This document shows positions 18,511 through 26,171 of a stretch of DNA of 64,000 bases, one piece after another. The notes beneath the pieces were generated by a model, which was not told where the DNA came from, ran no database searches, and worked only from the letters and a program-made list of their open reading frames with translations. A program made the translations under genes and the position numbers. Numbering within the stretch: position 1 is the stretch's first letter; each line of letters starts with the position of its first letter. This DNA comes from Alkalibacillus aidingensis (GTDB taxonomy: Bacteria; Bacillota; Bacilli; Bacillales; Alkalibacillaceae), in contig NZ_JABXWU010000001.1 of the NCBI RefSeq assembly GCF_014595945.1, positions 372,001 through 436,000 on the forward strand. The letters are read 5' to 3'.

Positions 18511-19019
18511 TGTTTTCTATACTTGACCATCCCATAGTAGCAGGTTTAATAAGTATTGGTGCAGTGTTTATGGCTAGCGCCATGATTATTGTTCGAATGC
18601 GAGCAGCGAAGAGACCTGCATCTGTCAAAAAAATCATCTTACCACCACTGTTTATGAGTTCAGGTGCACTTATGTTCTTTTTTCCTTATTTTCAAATTGG
18701 CTGGCTTCAGGTCATTGAAGCAGCAGCTGTTGGGATCTTGTTTTCCGTTTTATTAATTTATACTTCCCACTTTGAAATAAGAGAAGAACAAATTTACCTT
18801 AAACCTTCAAAAGCATTAGGTTTTATATTGATTGGTTTATTAATTGGAAGGATTACATTTAAAACTATTTTAGGGCATGATATTTCCGTTGGTGAGATGA
18901 GTGCCATGTTTTACATTTTAGCATTTGCGATGCTAGTGACATGGCGAATTGTCATGTTAAAGAAGTTTTTAAAATTAAGAGATGAAATGATAGAAAAAAC
19001 AGGAGTTAGCACTAGCTAA
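18510..19019 (+). CDS. ccdC: CcdC family membrane protein
   Basis: 169 aa with about five transmembrane helices. It matches the CcdC (YneJ) family that accompanies ccdA in Bacillus, including the early RMRAAKRPASVKKIILPP loop. In B. subtilis ccdC is not essential for cytochrome c assembly. The gene overlaps the stop codon of the MrpB-like gene. Its last codons form the left arm of a bidirectional terminator. Confidence 0.9.
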   Translation: MFSILDHPIVAGLISIGAVFMASAMIIVRMRAAKRPASVKKIILPPLFMSSGALMFFFPYFQIGWLQVIEAAAVGILFSVLLIYTSHFEIREEQIYLKPSKALGFILIGLLIGRITFKTILGHDISVGEMSAMFYILAFAMLVTWRIVMLKKFLKLRDEMIEKTGVSTS

Positions 19020-19029
19020 CTCCTGTTTT
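18996..19029. terminator. Bidirectional terminator between ccdC and yneK
   Basis: AAAACAGGAGTTAGC and GCTAACTCCTGTTTT form a 15-bp perfect stem with loop ACTA. It overlaps the 3' end of ccdC and the final bases of the convergent yneK. Confidence 0.9.
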
Positions 19030-19462
19030 AATTTTCTTTTTCTAATAAATGTTCATAGGGTGAAAAATCAATTTCTTTTTCATTTAAGCGTTTAACCAAG
19101 AACTTATGATCACGTCTTGGAGTTGCCAAAATATAACCTTCAATCAAGAGGTCTAATGTGATAGCATTAGCCTTTCTTTCTAAAGCTAATTGGCCAATCT
19201 TGGCTCCGATTTTTTGCTTAGCCACATCCCTAAACAGCTCAGGAACCGGCTCTACAAGTTCGTTAAGAAGTGCTTTTTTATCTTCACTCCATAAGTCAAT
19301 TGTTTCGTTTACGTAATATTCTTCCCAATCAATAATTGATTTGCCATCTTCTTTTGGTAGTTTTTTTAGGAATTTCCGAAACATAAAATAGCCACCAATT
19401 GTCAGTAGACCTAACATGATAAACGACCAAATAATTAGCAGTATTCCTACTATCGTTGACAT
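19028..19462 (-). CDS. yneK: DUF2621 membrane protein YneK
   Basis: 144 aa. A single N-terminal transmembrane helix (about residues 5-27) is followed by a soluble domain containing IDWEEYYVNETIDLWSEDKK and PRRDHKFLVKRLNEKEIDF. This matches YneK/DUF2621, which sits convergent to ccdC in B. subtilis. Function unknown. Upstream on the same strand lies the tRNA-Sec gene, so the selenocysteine island begins directly at its 5' side. Confidence 0.88.
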   Translation of the reverse strand: MSTIVGILLIIWSFIMLGLLTIGGYFMFRKFLKKLPKEDGKSIIDWEEYYVNETIDLWSEDKKALLNELVEPVPELFRDVAKQKIGAKIGQLALERKANAITLDLLIEGYILATPRRDHKFLVKRLNEKEIDFSPYEHLLEKEN

Positions 19463-19493
19463 ATACTTTCACTCACTTCGTGAAGTTTAAATT

Positions 19494-19590
19494 TGGCGGG
19501 ACTGTGTGGGAATCGAACCCACCGAAGACAGCACGTGCCTCCCAGACGGTTTTGAAGACCGCGACATGCACCAGCAATGTAACCAGCCCC
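19494..19590 (-). tRNA. selC: tRNA-Sec (anticodon TCA)
   Basis: 97 bases including an encoded CCA. The acceptor arm GGGGCTG pairs with CAGTCCC (one G-T), followed by discriminator G and CCA. The T arm is GGTGGGTTCGATTCCCAC-like. The anticodon TCA lies at 19555-19553 within CTTCAAA. A long variable arm between the anticodon and T arms gives the large size typical of tRNA-Sec. It reads UGA with SelB and is charged with Ser, then converted by SelA using selenophosphate from SelD, all encoded within 6.5 kb. Confidence 0.95.
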
Positions 19591-19612
19591 ATATCTTTAA
19601 ATCTCCAAAAAT

Positions 19613-19641
19613 ATTATACAACCTTACAAGATTAAAGGCAA
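19613..19641 (-). promoter_or_regulatory. selC promoter
   Basis: On the minus strand, TTGCCT (19641-19636), a 17-base spacer and TATAAT (19618-19613), with TG directly before the -10. The tRNA 5' end is 22 bases downstream. Confidence 0.75.
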
Positions 19642-19838
19642 TTATAAGACGTCATACGACCTAATAGTTGCGCAAATGAAAAAATCTATTATAATGATTC
19701 AGTATATGGAAATATATTCACGTGAAAATTTAGACAATTGTACATAAGTTAGGTAAAATAAAATTGGTTGTTATATTTTGTTATGTCGCATCATACTTTG
19801 TAATAAATTCGCTCTTTTTAAGGAGGATTTACTCGACA

Positions 19839-20927
19839 ATGAACGAACCTCTAACGTTTTCAGATATAAGAGAAATCGTAAATAGCATTGAGAAGGAAGA
19901 TTTACTAGAACCTATACATAAGTGGTTCGATCAGCATTCGATGACAGTAAAAACACTCTATGATGAATCGTTTAATATCATTTATACGACGTCATCAGTT
20001 GAACGTGTACTTGGGTATAAAAAGCAAGAGTTAATTGGCACTAATATTTTTGATATTATCCACCCAGAGGAACACGACCGTGTCAGAGGATTAATAAATC
20101 AAATGTCAAACGAAAGTAAGCAACGGCATGAAATCCAAGTACGACACAGCGAAGGTAGATATGTAGATTGTCAAGTACATATGGGGAAAATATATAGTAC
20201 AGACCTTGAACAACTATACTATATTAGTGAGACTATCGATATCACTGAGCAAAAGCAAGCACAACAGTTACTAGTTAACTCTGAAAAACTATCTACAGCC
20301 GGTCAATTAGCTGCAAGCGTTGCCCATGAAATCCGCAACCCTATTACTTCATTAAAAGGGTTTCTTCAATTATTATTAGAATCAGGTACCAAGGGTAAAG
20401 AAGCCTACCTTAGAATAATGAAAAGGGAACTAGAAAATATTGAATCCATTTCCTCAGAATTATTATATATTGCTAAACCATCACCTGAAGAATTCGAGGA
20501 AGCTAACATTGTCACGATGTTAGAGGAAGTCTGTATGTTAATGAGGTCTCAAGCTAGAAGAGAGGATAAAGAAGTAACTTTAGAAACATTTGTTGATGAA
20601 TACTATCTTCATTGTGACCGTTCACAAATTAAACAGGTCTTTATTAACTTGATCAAAAATGCGATTGAGGCAATGAAAGATTCTGGTATGATTGAGGTTA
20701 AGGTTAAATATGAAGGATCTTTAGTAGTTGAGATAAGTGACGAAGGTGAAGGCGTTCCTGATGTTGTTAAAGAAAAATTAGGTGAACCATTTATAACGAC
20801 TAAAGAAACCGGAACAGGTCTAGGTTTAATGGTAACACTAGGAATTCTTAAAAATCACCAAGCCGACTTACATATTGAAGATCGCGAACCAAAAGGAAGT
20901 ACTTTTAAAATAATCTTTCCATCATAG
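19839..20927 (+). CDS. PAS-domain sensor histidine kinase (soluble)
   Basis: 362 aa. The start is the ATG at 19839 preceded by AAGGAGG; an upstream in-frame extension lacks such a site. A PAS domain (about 35-140) is followed by HisKA with phospho-acceptor His163 in VAHEIRNPIT, then an ATPase domain with N box NLIKNAIEAM and G boxes DEGEGVP and GTGLGLM. There are no transmembrane helices. The layout resembles sporulation kinases of the KinA/KinE type, and no response regulator is adjacent. It lies 15 bases upstream of selB, so it could be cotranscribed with it. The signal sensed is unknown. Confidence 0.9.
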   Translation: MNEPLTFSDIREIVNSIEKEDLLEPIHKWFDQHSMTVKTLYDESFNIIYTTSSVERVLGYKKQELIGTNIFDIIHPEEHDRVRGLINQMSNESKQRHEIQVRHSEGRYVDCQVHMGKIYSTDLEQLYYISETIDITEQKQAQQLLVNSEKLSTAGQLAASVAHEIRNPITSLKGFLQLLLESGTKGKEAYLRIMKRELENIESISSELLYIAKPSPEEFEEANIVTMLEEVCMLMRSQARREDKEVTLETFVDEYYLHCDRSQIKQVFINLIKNAIEAMKDSGMIEVKVKYEGSLVVEISDEGEGVPDVVKEKLGEPFITTKETGTGLGLMVTLGILKNHQADLHIEDREPKGSTFKIIFPS

Positions 20928-20942
20928 ATAGTTGGTGTATAA

Positions 20943-22820
20943 ATGGATAATCAAAATTATACAATCGGTATGGCTGGTCATATCGATCATGGAAAAACGG
21001 AATTAACTAAAGCTCTAACTGGTTATAATACCGACCGACTGCAAGAAGAGAAAGATAGAAAAATCTCGATCGAGTTAGGTTATGCACCATTATGGATTGA
21101 TCCACATCAGTCTGTTTCTATTATTGATGTACCTGGTCATGAACGTTTTATCAGGCAGATGATTGCAGGAGTAGCTAATATAGATTTAGCCTTGGTAGTT
21201 GTTGCTGCCGATGAAGGGGTTATGCCTCAAACCATTGAACATATGGAAATATTAACTTACCTAGAGATTAAACAAGCTTTCATTGTTGTGACCAAGGCGG
21301 ATACTGTTGAGGAAGACTTAAAAGAGATCGTCATTAGCGACCTTAAAGAACAGATGGTGGGGACTATTTTTGAGAATCAACCGTTATTCCAAGTTGATTC
21401 CATTTCTAAAACAGGAATAAAAGAATTAAAAGACGCTATACATAAACGACTAAGCTCATTACCTAAAAAAGAAAATACGGGAACCTTCAGAATGCCAATT
21501 GATCAAACTTTCCATGTCCACGGAACAGGTACAGTGGTAAGAGGAACCATAGCTGAAGGTTCGATTCAAGTTAACGAGCAAGTAACTATACAGCCACAAC
21601 ATAAAAACGCGCAAATTAGAAGCATTCAGCATTTTGGTGAATATGTTAACCAGTCTTATTCAGGGAACCGTACAGCAATAGCTCTTAAAGGTATTGATTT
21701 AGAGGATATTAACCGTGGTGATGTGTTAACTTGCCATTCATCACCCTTATCTACTTCAAGACTTGATGTTGAATTAAAAGTCAGCCCTAATTTAACGGCA
21801 GCCATTAAACAACGCGCTCCCATTAAATTCCACACAGGAACAAGTGAAACATATGGTCGAGTCATATTCTTTGACCGAAATAAGCTAGAATCTAATGATG
21901 AACAAATTTATGCTCAAGTTGAACTAGATGATCCGATTTTTGCCATGCGTGATGATTATTATGTTCTAAGGCGCGCGACTCCAGTTGAAACCATTGGTGG
22001 AGGAAAGATCATTGAAGCACAAGCTGAAAAACATCGTTTTGGAAAACAAACTATCAGAACCTTACATGAGAAAGCACAATCTAGTAGTGATGAGTTAATT
22101 ATTCGTTTTTTAAATGAAAATCCTGGTGCCACTCAACAAGAACTGATCAAAGCGATTAACCTTGATTTAGATACTTATCGCGATCTTAAGAAACAATTAT
22201 CGGTTGATGGAAGATTGCTACTAATTGATTCATTTTTATTTTCCACTGACTGGATTAACGAGATTTCTAGTGATATAACCAATCAACTAGAAGATTTTCA
22301 TAAACATAGGCCTTTATTAATTGGACTTTATAAGTCAGAACTGATACAAAAAATGCCGTTAAAGCAACCGATTAATAAAAAGATTCTGGATTATTTAATC
22401 GATCAAGGAGTCTTTAAACAGGTTGACCATTATATGACACTACCAGAGTTTGAGCCTCATATACCAAGTTCTATTCAAATGCAGGCCAAACAGGTTGTTC
22501 AACAAGTGAAGACAGATCAACTTAAAGTCAAACCGTTTTTGGATTATACGACTGATTTAAATAAACAGGATGCTGAAGACCTAAAAAGTTATCTCATTCA
22601 TTTCGATTATTTAATAGCATTAACGGAAGAATTACTGGTAGATAAGCAAACCTTTATGCAGCAGTTAAAAGGCTTGAGGGAACAAACAGGAGAGTCATTT
22701 ACATTAAAAGAAGCCAAAGACTACTTAGGTGTTTCCAGGAAATACCTTATCCCCTTTTTAGAAAAATTAGATGAGTTAAAATTTACTAAAAGAGATGAGC
22801 AAAAACGTTTTTGGTCATAA
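20943..22820 (+). CDS. selB: Selenocysteine-specific elongation factor SelB
   Basis: 625 aa, full length. SelB is an EF-Tu-like GTPase that carries Sec-tRNA to UGA codons marked by a SECIS hairpin. The N-terminal GTPase domain has G1 GHIDHGKTEL at residues 12-21, G3 DVPGHERF and G4 TKAD. Domains II and III follow. The C-terminal third has winged-helix repeats, ending in LKEAKDYLGVSRKYLIPFLE, which bind the SECIS loop. Presence of this whole C-terminus shows it is SelB and not a general factor. It is read toward selD (convergent). Confidence 0.96.
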   Translation: MDNQNYTIGMAGHIDHGKTELTKALTGYNTDRLQEEKDRKISIELGYAPLWIDPHQSVSIIDVPGHERFIRQMIAGVANIDLALVVVAADEGVMPQTIEHMEILTYLEIKQAFIVVTKADTVEEDLKEIVISDLKEQMVGTIFENQPLFQVDSISKTGIKELKDAIHKRLSSLPKKENTGTFRMPIDQTFHVHGTGTVVRGTIAEGSIQVNEQVTIQPQHKNAQIRSIQHFGEYVNQSYSGNRTAIALKGIDLEDINRGDVLTCHSSPLSTSRLDVELKVSPNLTAAIKQRAPIKFHTGTSETYGRVIFFDRNKLESNDEQIYAQVELDDPIFAMRDDYYVLRRATPVETIGGGKIIEAQAEKHRFGKQTIRTLHEKAQSSSDELIIRFLNENPGATQQELIKAINLDLDTYRDLKKQLSVDGRLLLIDSFLFSTDWINEISSDITNQLEDFHKHRPLLIGLYKSELIQKMPLKQPINKKILDYLIDQGVFKQVDHYMTLPEFEPHIPSSIQMQAKQVVQQVKTDQLKVKPFLDYTTDLNKQDAEDLKSYLIHFDYLIALTEELLVDKQTFMQQLKGLREQTGESFTLKEAKDYLGVSRKYLIPFLEKLDELKFTKRDEQKRFWS

Positions 22821-22832
22821 AAAACGAGATTA

Positions 22833-22990
22833 CCCCAAAATGTTGTTGCCAACGATCATCAGGGCAGAGGCTGAGCCTACGAAATGTAATAGTTTTAAAC
22901 CCAAACCATGCACTACTTAAGTGAAGTGCATTTCCTGAGAGTGAATTCGCACTAGCTAGTAGTTCGGTTTTTCCAAGCTCTAGCAATAAA
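22833..22990. repeat. Possible degraded hairpin-type repeat between selB and selD
   Basis: No gene is visible here. The stretch AAGTGAAGTGCATTTCC followed by GTAGTTCGG (22917-22972) resembles the tail AAGCGAAGTGTATTTCC ... AGTCGTTCGG of the better preserved repeat at 28903-29131. Homology is uncertain because the GC-rich core is missing. Confidence 0.3.
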
Positions 22991-23003
22991 AGGGTAATAA
23001 GTA

Positions 23004-23027
23004 GGTGGTGTAAATTTTTACACCACC
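23004..23027. terminator. Palindromic hairpin between convergent selB and selD
   Basis: GGTGGTGTAAA and TTTACACCACC are perfect 11-base inverted repeats with a TT loop. The flanking T-runs are weak, so its strength as a terminator is unclear. Confidence 0.65.
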
Positions 23028-23046
23028 ACATTTGAAATAATACCTT

Positions 23047-24105
23047 TCATCTAACTTTTAGATACGTTGATTGTAAATCATTGACTTCTCCAATTATGGT
23101 TGCGTATTGACCATCTATCTGGTTTAATCGCTCGATATAAGCTTCAGAGTCTTCTTTATTAATCGATATTAATAACCCACCAGATGTAATTGCATCAGCA
23201 AGTATTAGCTGATCCTCTTCTGAAATATGTTTAGCAACATTCAGATCTTCTTTAAGCCATTCCAAGTTAGCTTTGGAGCCGCCAGGTACTGATCCTTGTT
23301 GGACTAAGTCTTTAACGCCACTAATTATCGGTACAGATTCCTGGAAGACAGTTAAGGTTTTAGCGCTTGCTTTGGCAATCTCTAAAGCGTGACCCAACAG
23401 TCCAAAACCTGTCACATCAGTAACAGCCTGAACATCAAAATCTTTTAACAATAAAGAAGCTTCTTTATTTAACTTAGACATCCAATAAATGGCTTCAGCT
23501 GACGTTTGTTCTTTAATGGTTCCTCGCTTAATAGCTGTTGTTGCAATTCCGATGCCGATTGGTTTAGTAAGAACTAGAACGTCACCACTTTGTGCACCAC
23601 CATTTGAATATAAATGGTCCGGGTGAGCAACCCCTGTCACCGACAACCCAAATTTGGGTTCATCATCATCTATTGAATGCCCTCCTATAATAGCTCCACC
23701 TGCTTCAAAGACTTTATCTTCAGCGCCTTGTAAAATTTGAGCGAGAACGTTTGCACCGTATTTCTTAACGGAGAACCCAACGATATTAAGCGCAGTTTTA
23801 ACTTCGGCACCCATAGCATAAACATCGCTTAACGCATTAGCAGCAGCGATCTGTCCAAATATATACGGATCGTCGACAACAGGTGTGAAGTAATCAACCG
23901 TTTGTACTAATGCTATATCATCCGTAATTTGATAAACTCCAGCATCATCAGAATGATCTTGACTAAGTAGCATGGCGTCATGATTTTGACGTGTTTCAAC
24001 TTGACTCAAAACTTGAGCCAATTCGCTTGGCGCGAGTTTACAACCTCAACCAGCTTTAGAGGATAGTGAGGTTAGACGAATGATCTCGTCTTCGCTTCGC
24101 TTCAT
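23047..24105 (-). CDS. selD: Selenide, water dikinase SelD, itself a selenoprotein (Sec20)
   Basis: 352 aa if the in-frame TGA at 24048-24046 is read as Sec. SelD makes selenophosphate from selenide and ATP. The complete frame starts at ATG 24105, seven bases after GGAGGTG, and runs MKRSEDEIIRLTSLSSKAG-U-GCK into the long open frame. Sec20 in GUGCK occupies the catalytic Cys/Sec position of the family. Without recoding the frame would begin at a TTG (24021) lacking an RBS and the active site. Later motifs (DDAGVYQITDDIALVQTVDYF-like ATP site, GGHSIDD) are normal. A hairpin 20 bases after the UGA fits a bacterial SECIS. It is divergent from the SelW-like gene. Confidence 0.95.
24017..24031 (-). 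promoter_or_regulatory. SECIS-like hairpin in selD
   Basis: On the minus strand GCCAA and TTGGC form a perfect 5-bp stem around the loop GCGAA. The loop begins 20 bases after the UGA with G in first position, inside the spacing and loop pattern known for bacterial SECIS elements. Confidence 0.8.
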
Positions 24106-24247
24106 CTAAATCACCTCCAGCATTTACTTTATTATAATTTAAAGAAAATTGCTATAAAATGAATTGAATCGAGTTAAAATGATTGAAAATGTCTAGATTC
24201 TTTTATAGTGTAAATAATAGAGATAAATAATCAGGGAGGTAAGTAAT

Positions 24248-24481
24248 ATGAGTTACAAAGTTTCAATTGAATTTTGCATGCAGTGAAACTATGCACCTAA
24301 AGCTGCGAGTCTCGCAGATGAATTATTTACAGAGTTCCGTCATGAAATTTCGGAAATGAAATTAATACCAGCCTCAGGAGGAGCCTTTGAGGTGACAGTC
24401 AATAATGACAAGATTTACTCAAAGTTAGACCAAGGTGTTTTTCCTGAAGCAGAAGCTATTATTAATCAGATTAAAGCTTAA
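24248..24481 (+). CDS. SelW/Rdx-family selenoprotein with in-frame UGA (Sec13)
   Basis: 77 aa if TGA at 24284-24286 is read as Sec. The frame starts at ATG 24248 after CAGGGAGG and ends at TAA 24479. The N-terminus MSYKVSIEFCMQU gives the Cys10-x-x-Sec13 redox motif of the SelW/SelT/SelH (Rdx) thioredoxin-like family. The C-terminal half (SGGAFEVTV, YSKLDQGVFPEAEAI) matches the conserved GGxFEV and GxFPE features. A 6-bp perfect hairpin follows the UGA at SECIS distance. Standard ORF calling misses the gene because the UGA leaves only 12 codons upstream. Its neighbours are selD and selA. Its reductase target is unknown. Confidence 0.93.
24303..24317 (+). promoter_or_regulatory. SECIS-like hairpin in the SelW-like gene
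   Basis: CTGCGA and TCGCAG form a perfect 6-bp stem with loop GTC. The loop G lies 23 bases after the UGA at 24284-24286, which fits the bacterial SECIS model. Confidence 0.82.
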
Positions 24482-24488
24482 TCAATCA

Positions 24489-24527
24489 GCCCATCAGTGG
24501 TGGATAAATGTTGTCTCCACGGTGGGC
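24489..24527 (+). terminator. Hairpin after the SelW-like gene
   Basis: GCCCATC-A-GTGG pairs with CCAC-GGTGGGC (G-T pairs and one bulge) and is followed by ATTTATTATAT. It could terminate or attenuate read-through into selA. Confidence 0.6.
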
Positions 24528-24593
24528 ATTTATTATATCATCAGTTAAAACGACTTTAAGTTAGTTTTAGTTCGAGATAAAAGAGGGATTCCC

Positions 24594-26018
24594 ATGGTAA
24601 ATAAACAATTACGACAAATTCCAGCTATTCATGAACTATTACAGGAGCCATCCATAGTTAAAATAATAGAGAATGATGAAATTTCAAATGATAGATTAAA
24701 ATCAACCCTCCAGGAGATAGTAGCTAATACAAGGGAAACAATGGTTAGTGGCAAGAAATCTTTTAATAACCAGGTAGAAATAAAAGATTATATTATCCGG
24801 CAAGTTATCATGGCTGCAAAAGACTATCTACGTCATAATTTACAACCCGTGATTAATGGGACTGGGACTGTTTTGCATACCAACTTAGGAAGGGCAAGGT
24901 TATCAAAAAGTGTGGTTGATCATGTTGTTAATGTGTCTCAATCTTATTCAACGTTGGAATATAACATTAGTCAAGGAGAGCGTGGCTCGAGGCATGACAT
25001 AGTAGAATCCTACCTGACCGAGTTAACAGGTGCCGAGGCAGCTATGGTTGTTAATAACAATGCAGCCAGCGTCTTTATGATTCTATCAGCATTAGCTAAG
25101 GGATTTGAAACCATTGTCTCTAGAGGTGAGTTGGTTGAAATTGGTGGTAGTTTTCGCGTTTCATCTATCATGGAAGAAAGTGGTGCTATACTTAAAGAAG
25201 TTGGAACGACTAATAAGACCCATCTTTATGATTTTAAGGAAGCGATCTCTGAGCAAACAAATATGCTGATGAAAGTACATACTAGTAATTTTCACATAGA
25301 AGGTTTTACGGCATCTGTTAATCGTGAAGATTTAGCAGAATTAGCTTCTAAGCATAATCTCATTTACTATGAAGATTTAGGGAGTGGGCTAGTCTACGAT
25401 TTAAACGCATATCAAATTGGTCGTGAACCACTTGTGCATCAAGTTATTCAAGCAGGAGTGGACCTTGTTTCATTTAGTGGAGATAAATTACTTGGAGGAC
25501 CACAGGCTGGAATTATTGTAGGTAAGAAAAAGTGGATCGACCAACTTAAAAAACATCAGCTAGCACGTGTTCTTAGAGTAGATAAGATGAGTTATGCTGC
25601 ACTTGAAGAAACGTTAAGGTTGATACTATTAAATAATAATCAAACAGTACAAGACATACCGACTTTGCGTGATACATTAAGAAATCAGGATGTAATCAGA
25701 TCTCAAGTCAATCATTTTATTGATAGTCAACCTGCGTTAAATCATCTGCAAATTGAAGTAGGTACCATGGAGTCACAAGTAGGTGGAGGTACCTTACCAA
25801 ATGTCGTGTTACCTTCTTACGGAATTAAGCTTTACTCAGAGGAAGCTCATGCCCATCAGTTAAGTGAATGGTTTAGAAGGCAAGAGCCACCAGTAATTGT
25901 TAGAGTTCAAGATGATAAAATTTTCATTGATTTTAGAACAATTACAACTGATGAAGATGCGTTGTTAAGACATGCTATTCATCAAATTGACAAATTAATA
26001 GAAGGTGAAATCTCTTAA
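24594..26018 (+). CDS. selA: L-seryl-tRNA(Sec) selenium transferase SelA
   Basis: 474 aa, full length. SelA is a PLP enzyme that turns Ser-tRNA(Sec) into Sec-tRNA(Sec) using selenophosphate. The N-terminal tRNA-binding region opens with LRQIPAIHELL. NGTGTVLHTNLGRA and SFSGDKLLGGPQAG (the latter containing the PLP lysine) are diagnostic. ATG is preceded by AGAGGGAT. It lies downstream of the SelW-like gene with a hairpin between them. Confidence 0.96.
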   Translation: MVNKQLRQIPAIHELLQEPSIVKIIENDEISNDRLKSTLQEIVANTRETMVSGKKSFNNQVEIKDYIIRQVIMAAKDYLRHNLQPVINGTGTVLHTNLGRARLSKSVVDHVVNVSQSYSTLEYNISQGERGSRHDIVESYLTELTGAEAAMVVNNNAASVFMILSALAKGFETIVSRGELVEIGGSFRVSSIMEESGAILKEVGTTNKTHLYDFKEAISEQTNMLMKVHTSNFHIEGFTASVNREDLAELASKHNLIYYEDLGSGLVYDLNAYQIGREPLVHQVIQAGVDLVSFSGDKLLGGPQAGIIVGKKKWIDQLKKHQLARVLRVDKMSYAALEETLRLILLNNNQTVQDIPTLRDTLRNQDVIRSQVNHFIDSQPALNHLQIEVGTMESQVGGGTLPNVVLPSYGIKLYSEEAHAHQLSEWFRRQEPPVIVRVQDDKIFIDFRTITTDEDALLRHAIHQIDKLIEGEIS

Positions 26019-26050
26019 AATCACAATATGACAAAAAATATATTTAATGT

Positions 26051-26079
26051 TTTACTTCTTTTTGATTTTCATATAAAAT
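26051..26079 (+). promoter_or_regulatory. Probable citB promoter
   Basis: TTTACT (26051-26056), 17 bases, TAAAAT (26074-26079), about 90 bases upstream of citB. In Bacillus this promoter is controlled by CcpC, CodY and CcpA; I did not see an unambiguous operator. Confidence 0.45.
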
Positions 26080-26171
26080 GAATACGTGCAGAATGATTGG
26101 CTATTCTGTAGAAAACGCTAATTATTAAAAATGAGACGAGATGATTTTCACAGTTAAGGGGGTAAAGTAAC

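Noticed and set aside
18055-19019. A full Mrp antiporter operon
   Set aside because: Only an MrpB-like subunit is seen; the next gene is CcdC, not another Mrp subunit.
23047-24021. 324-aa SelD starting at TTG 24021
   Set aside because: No RBS is present there and the catalytic region would be missing. The frame continues upstream through a UGA to an ATG with a strong RBS.
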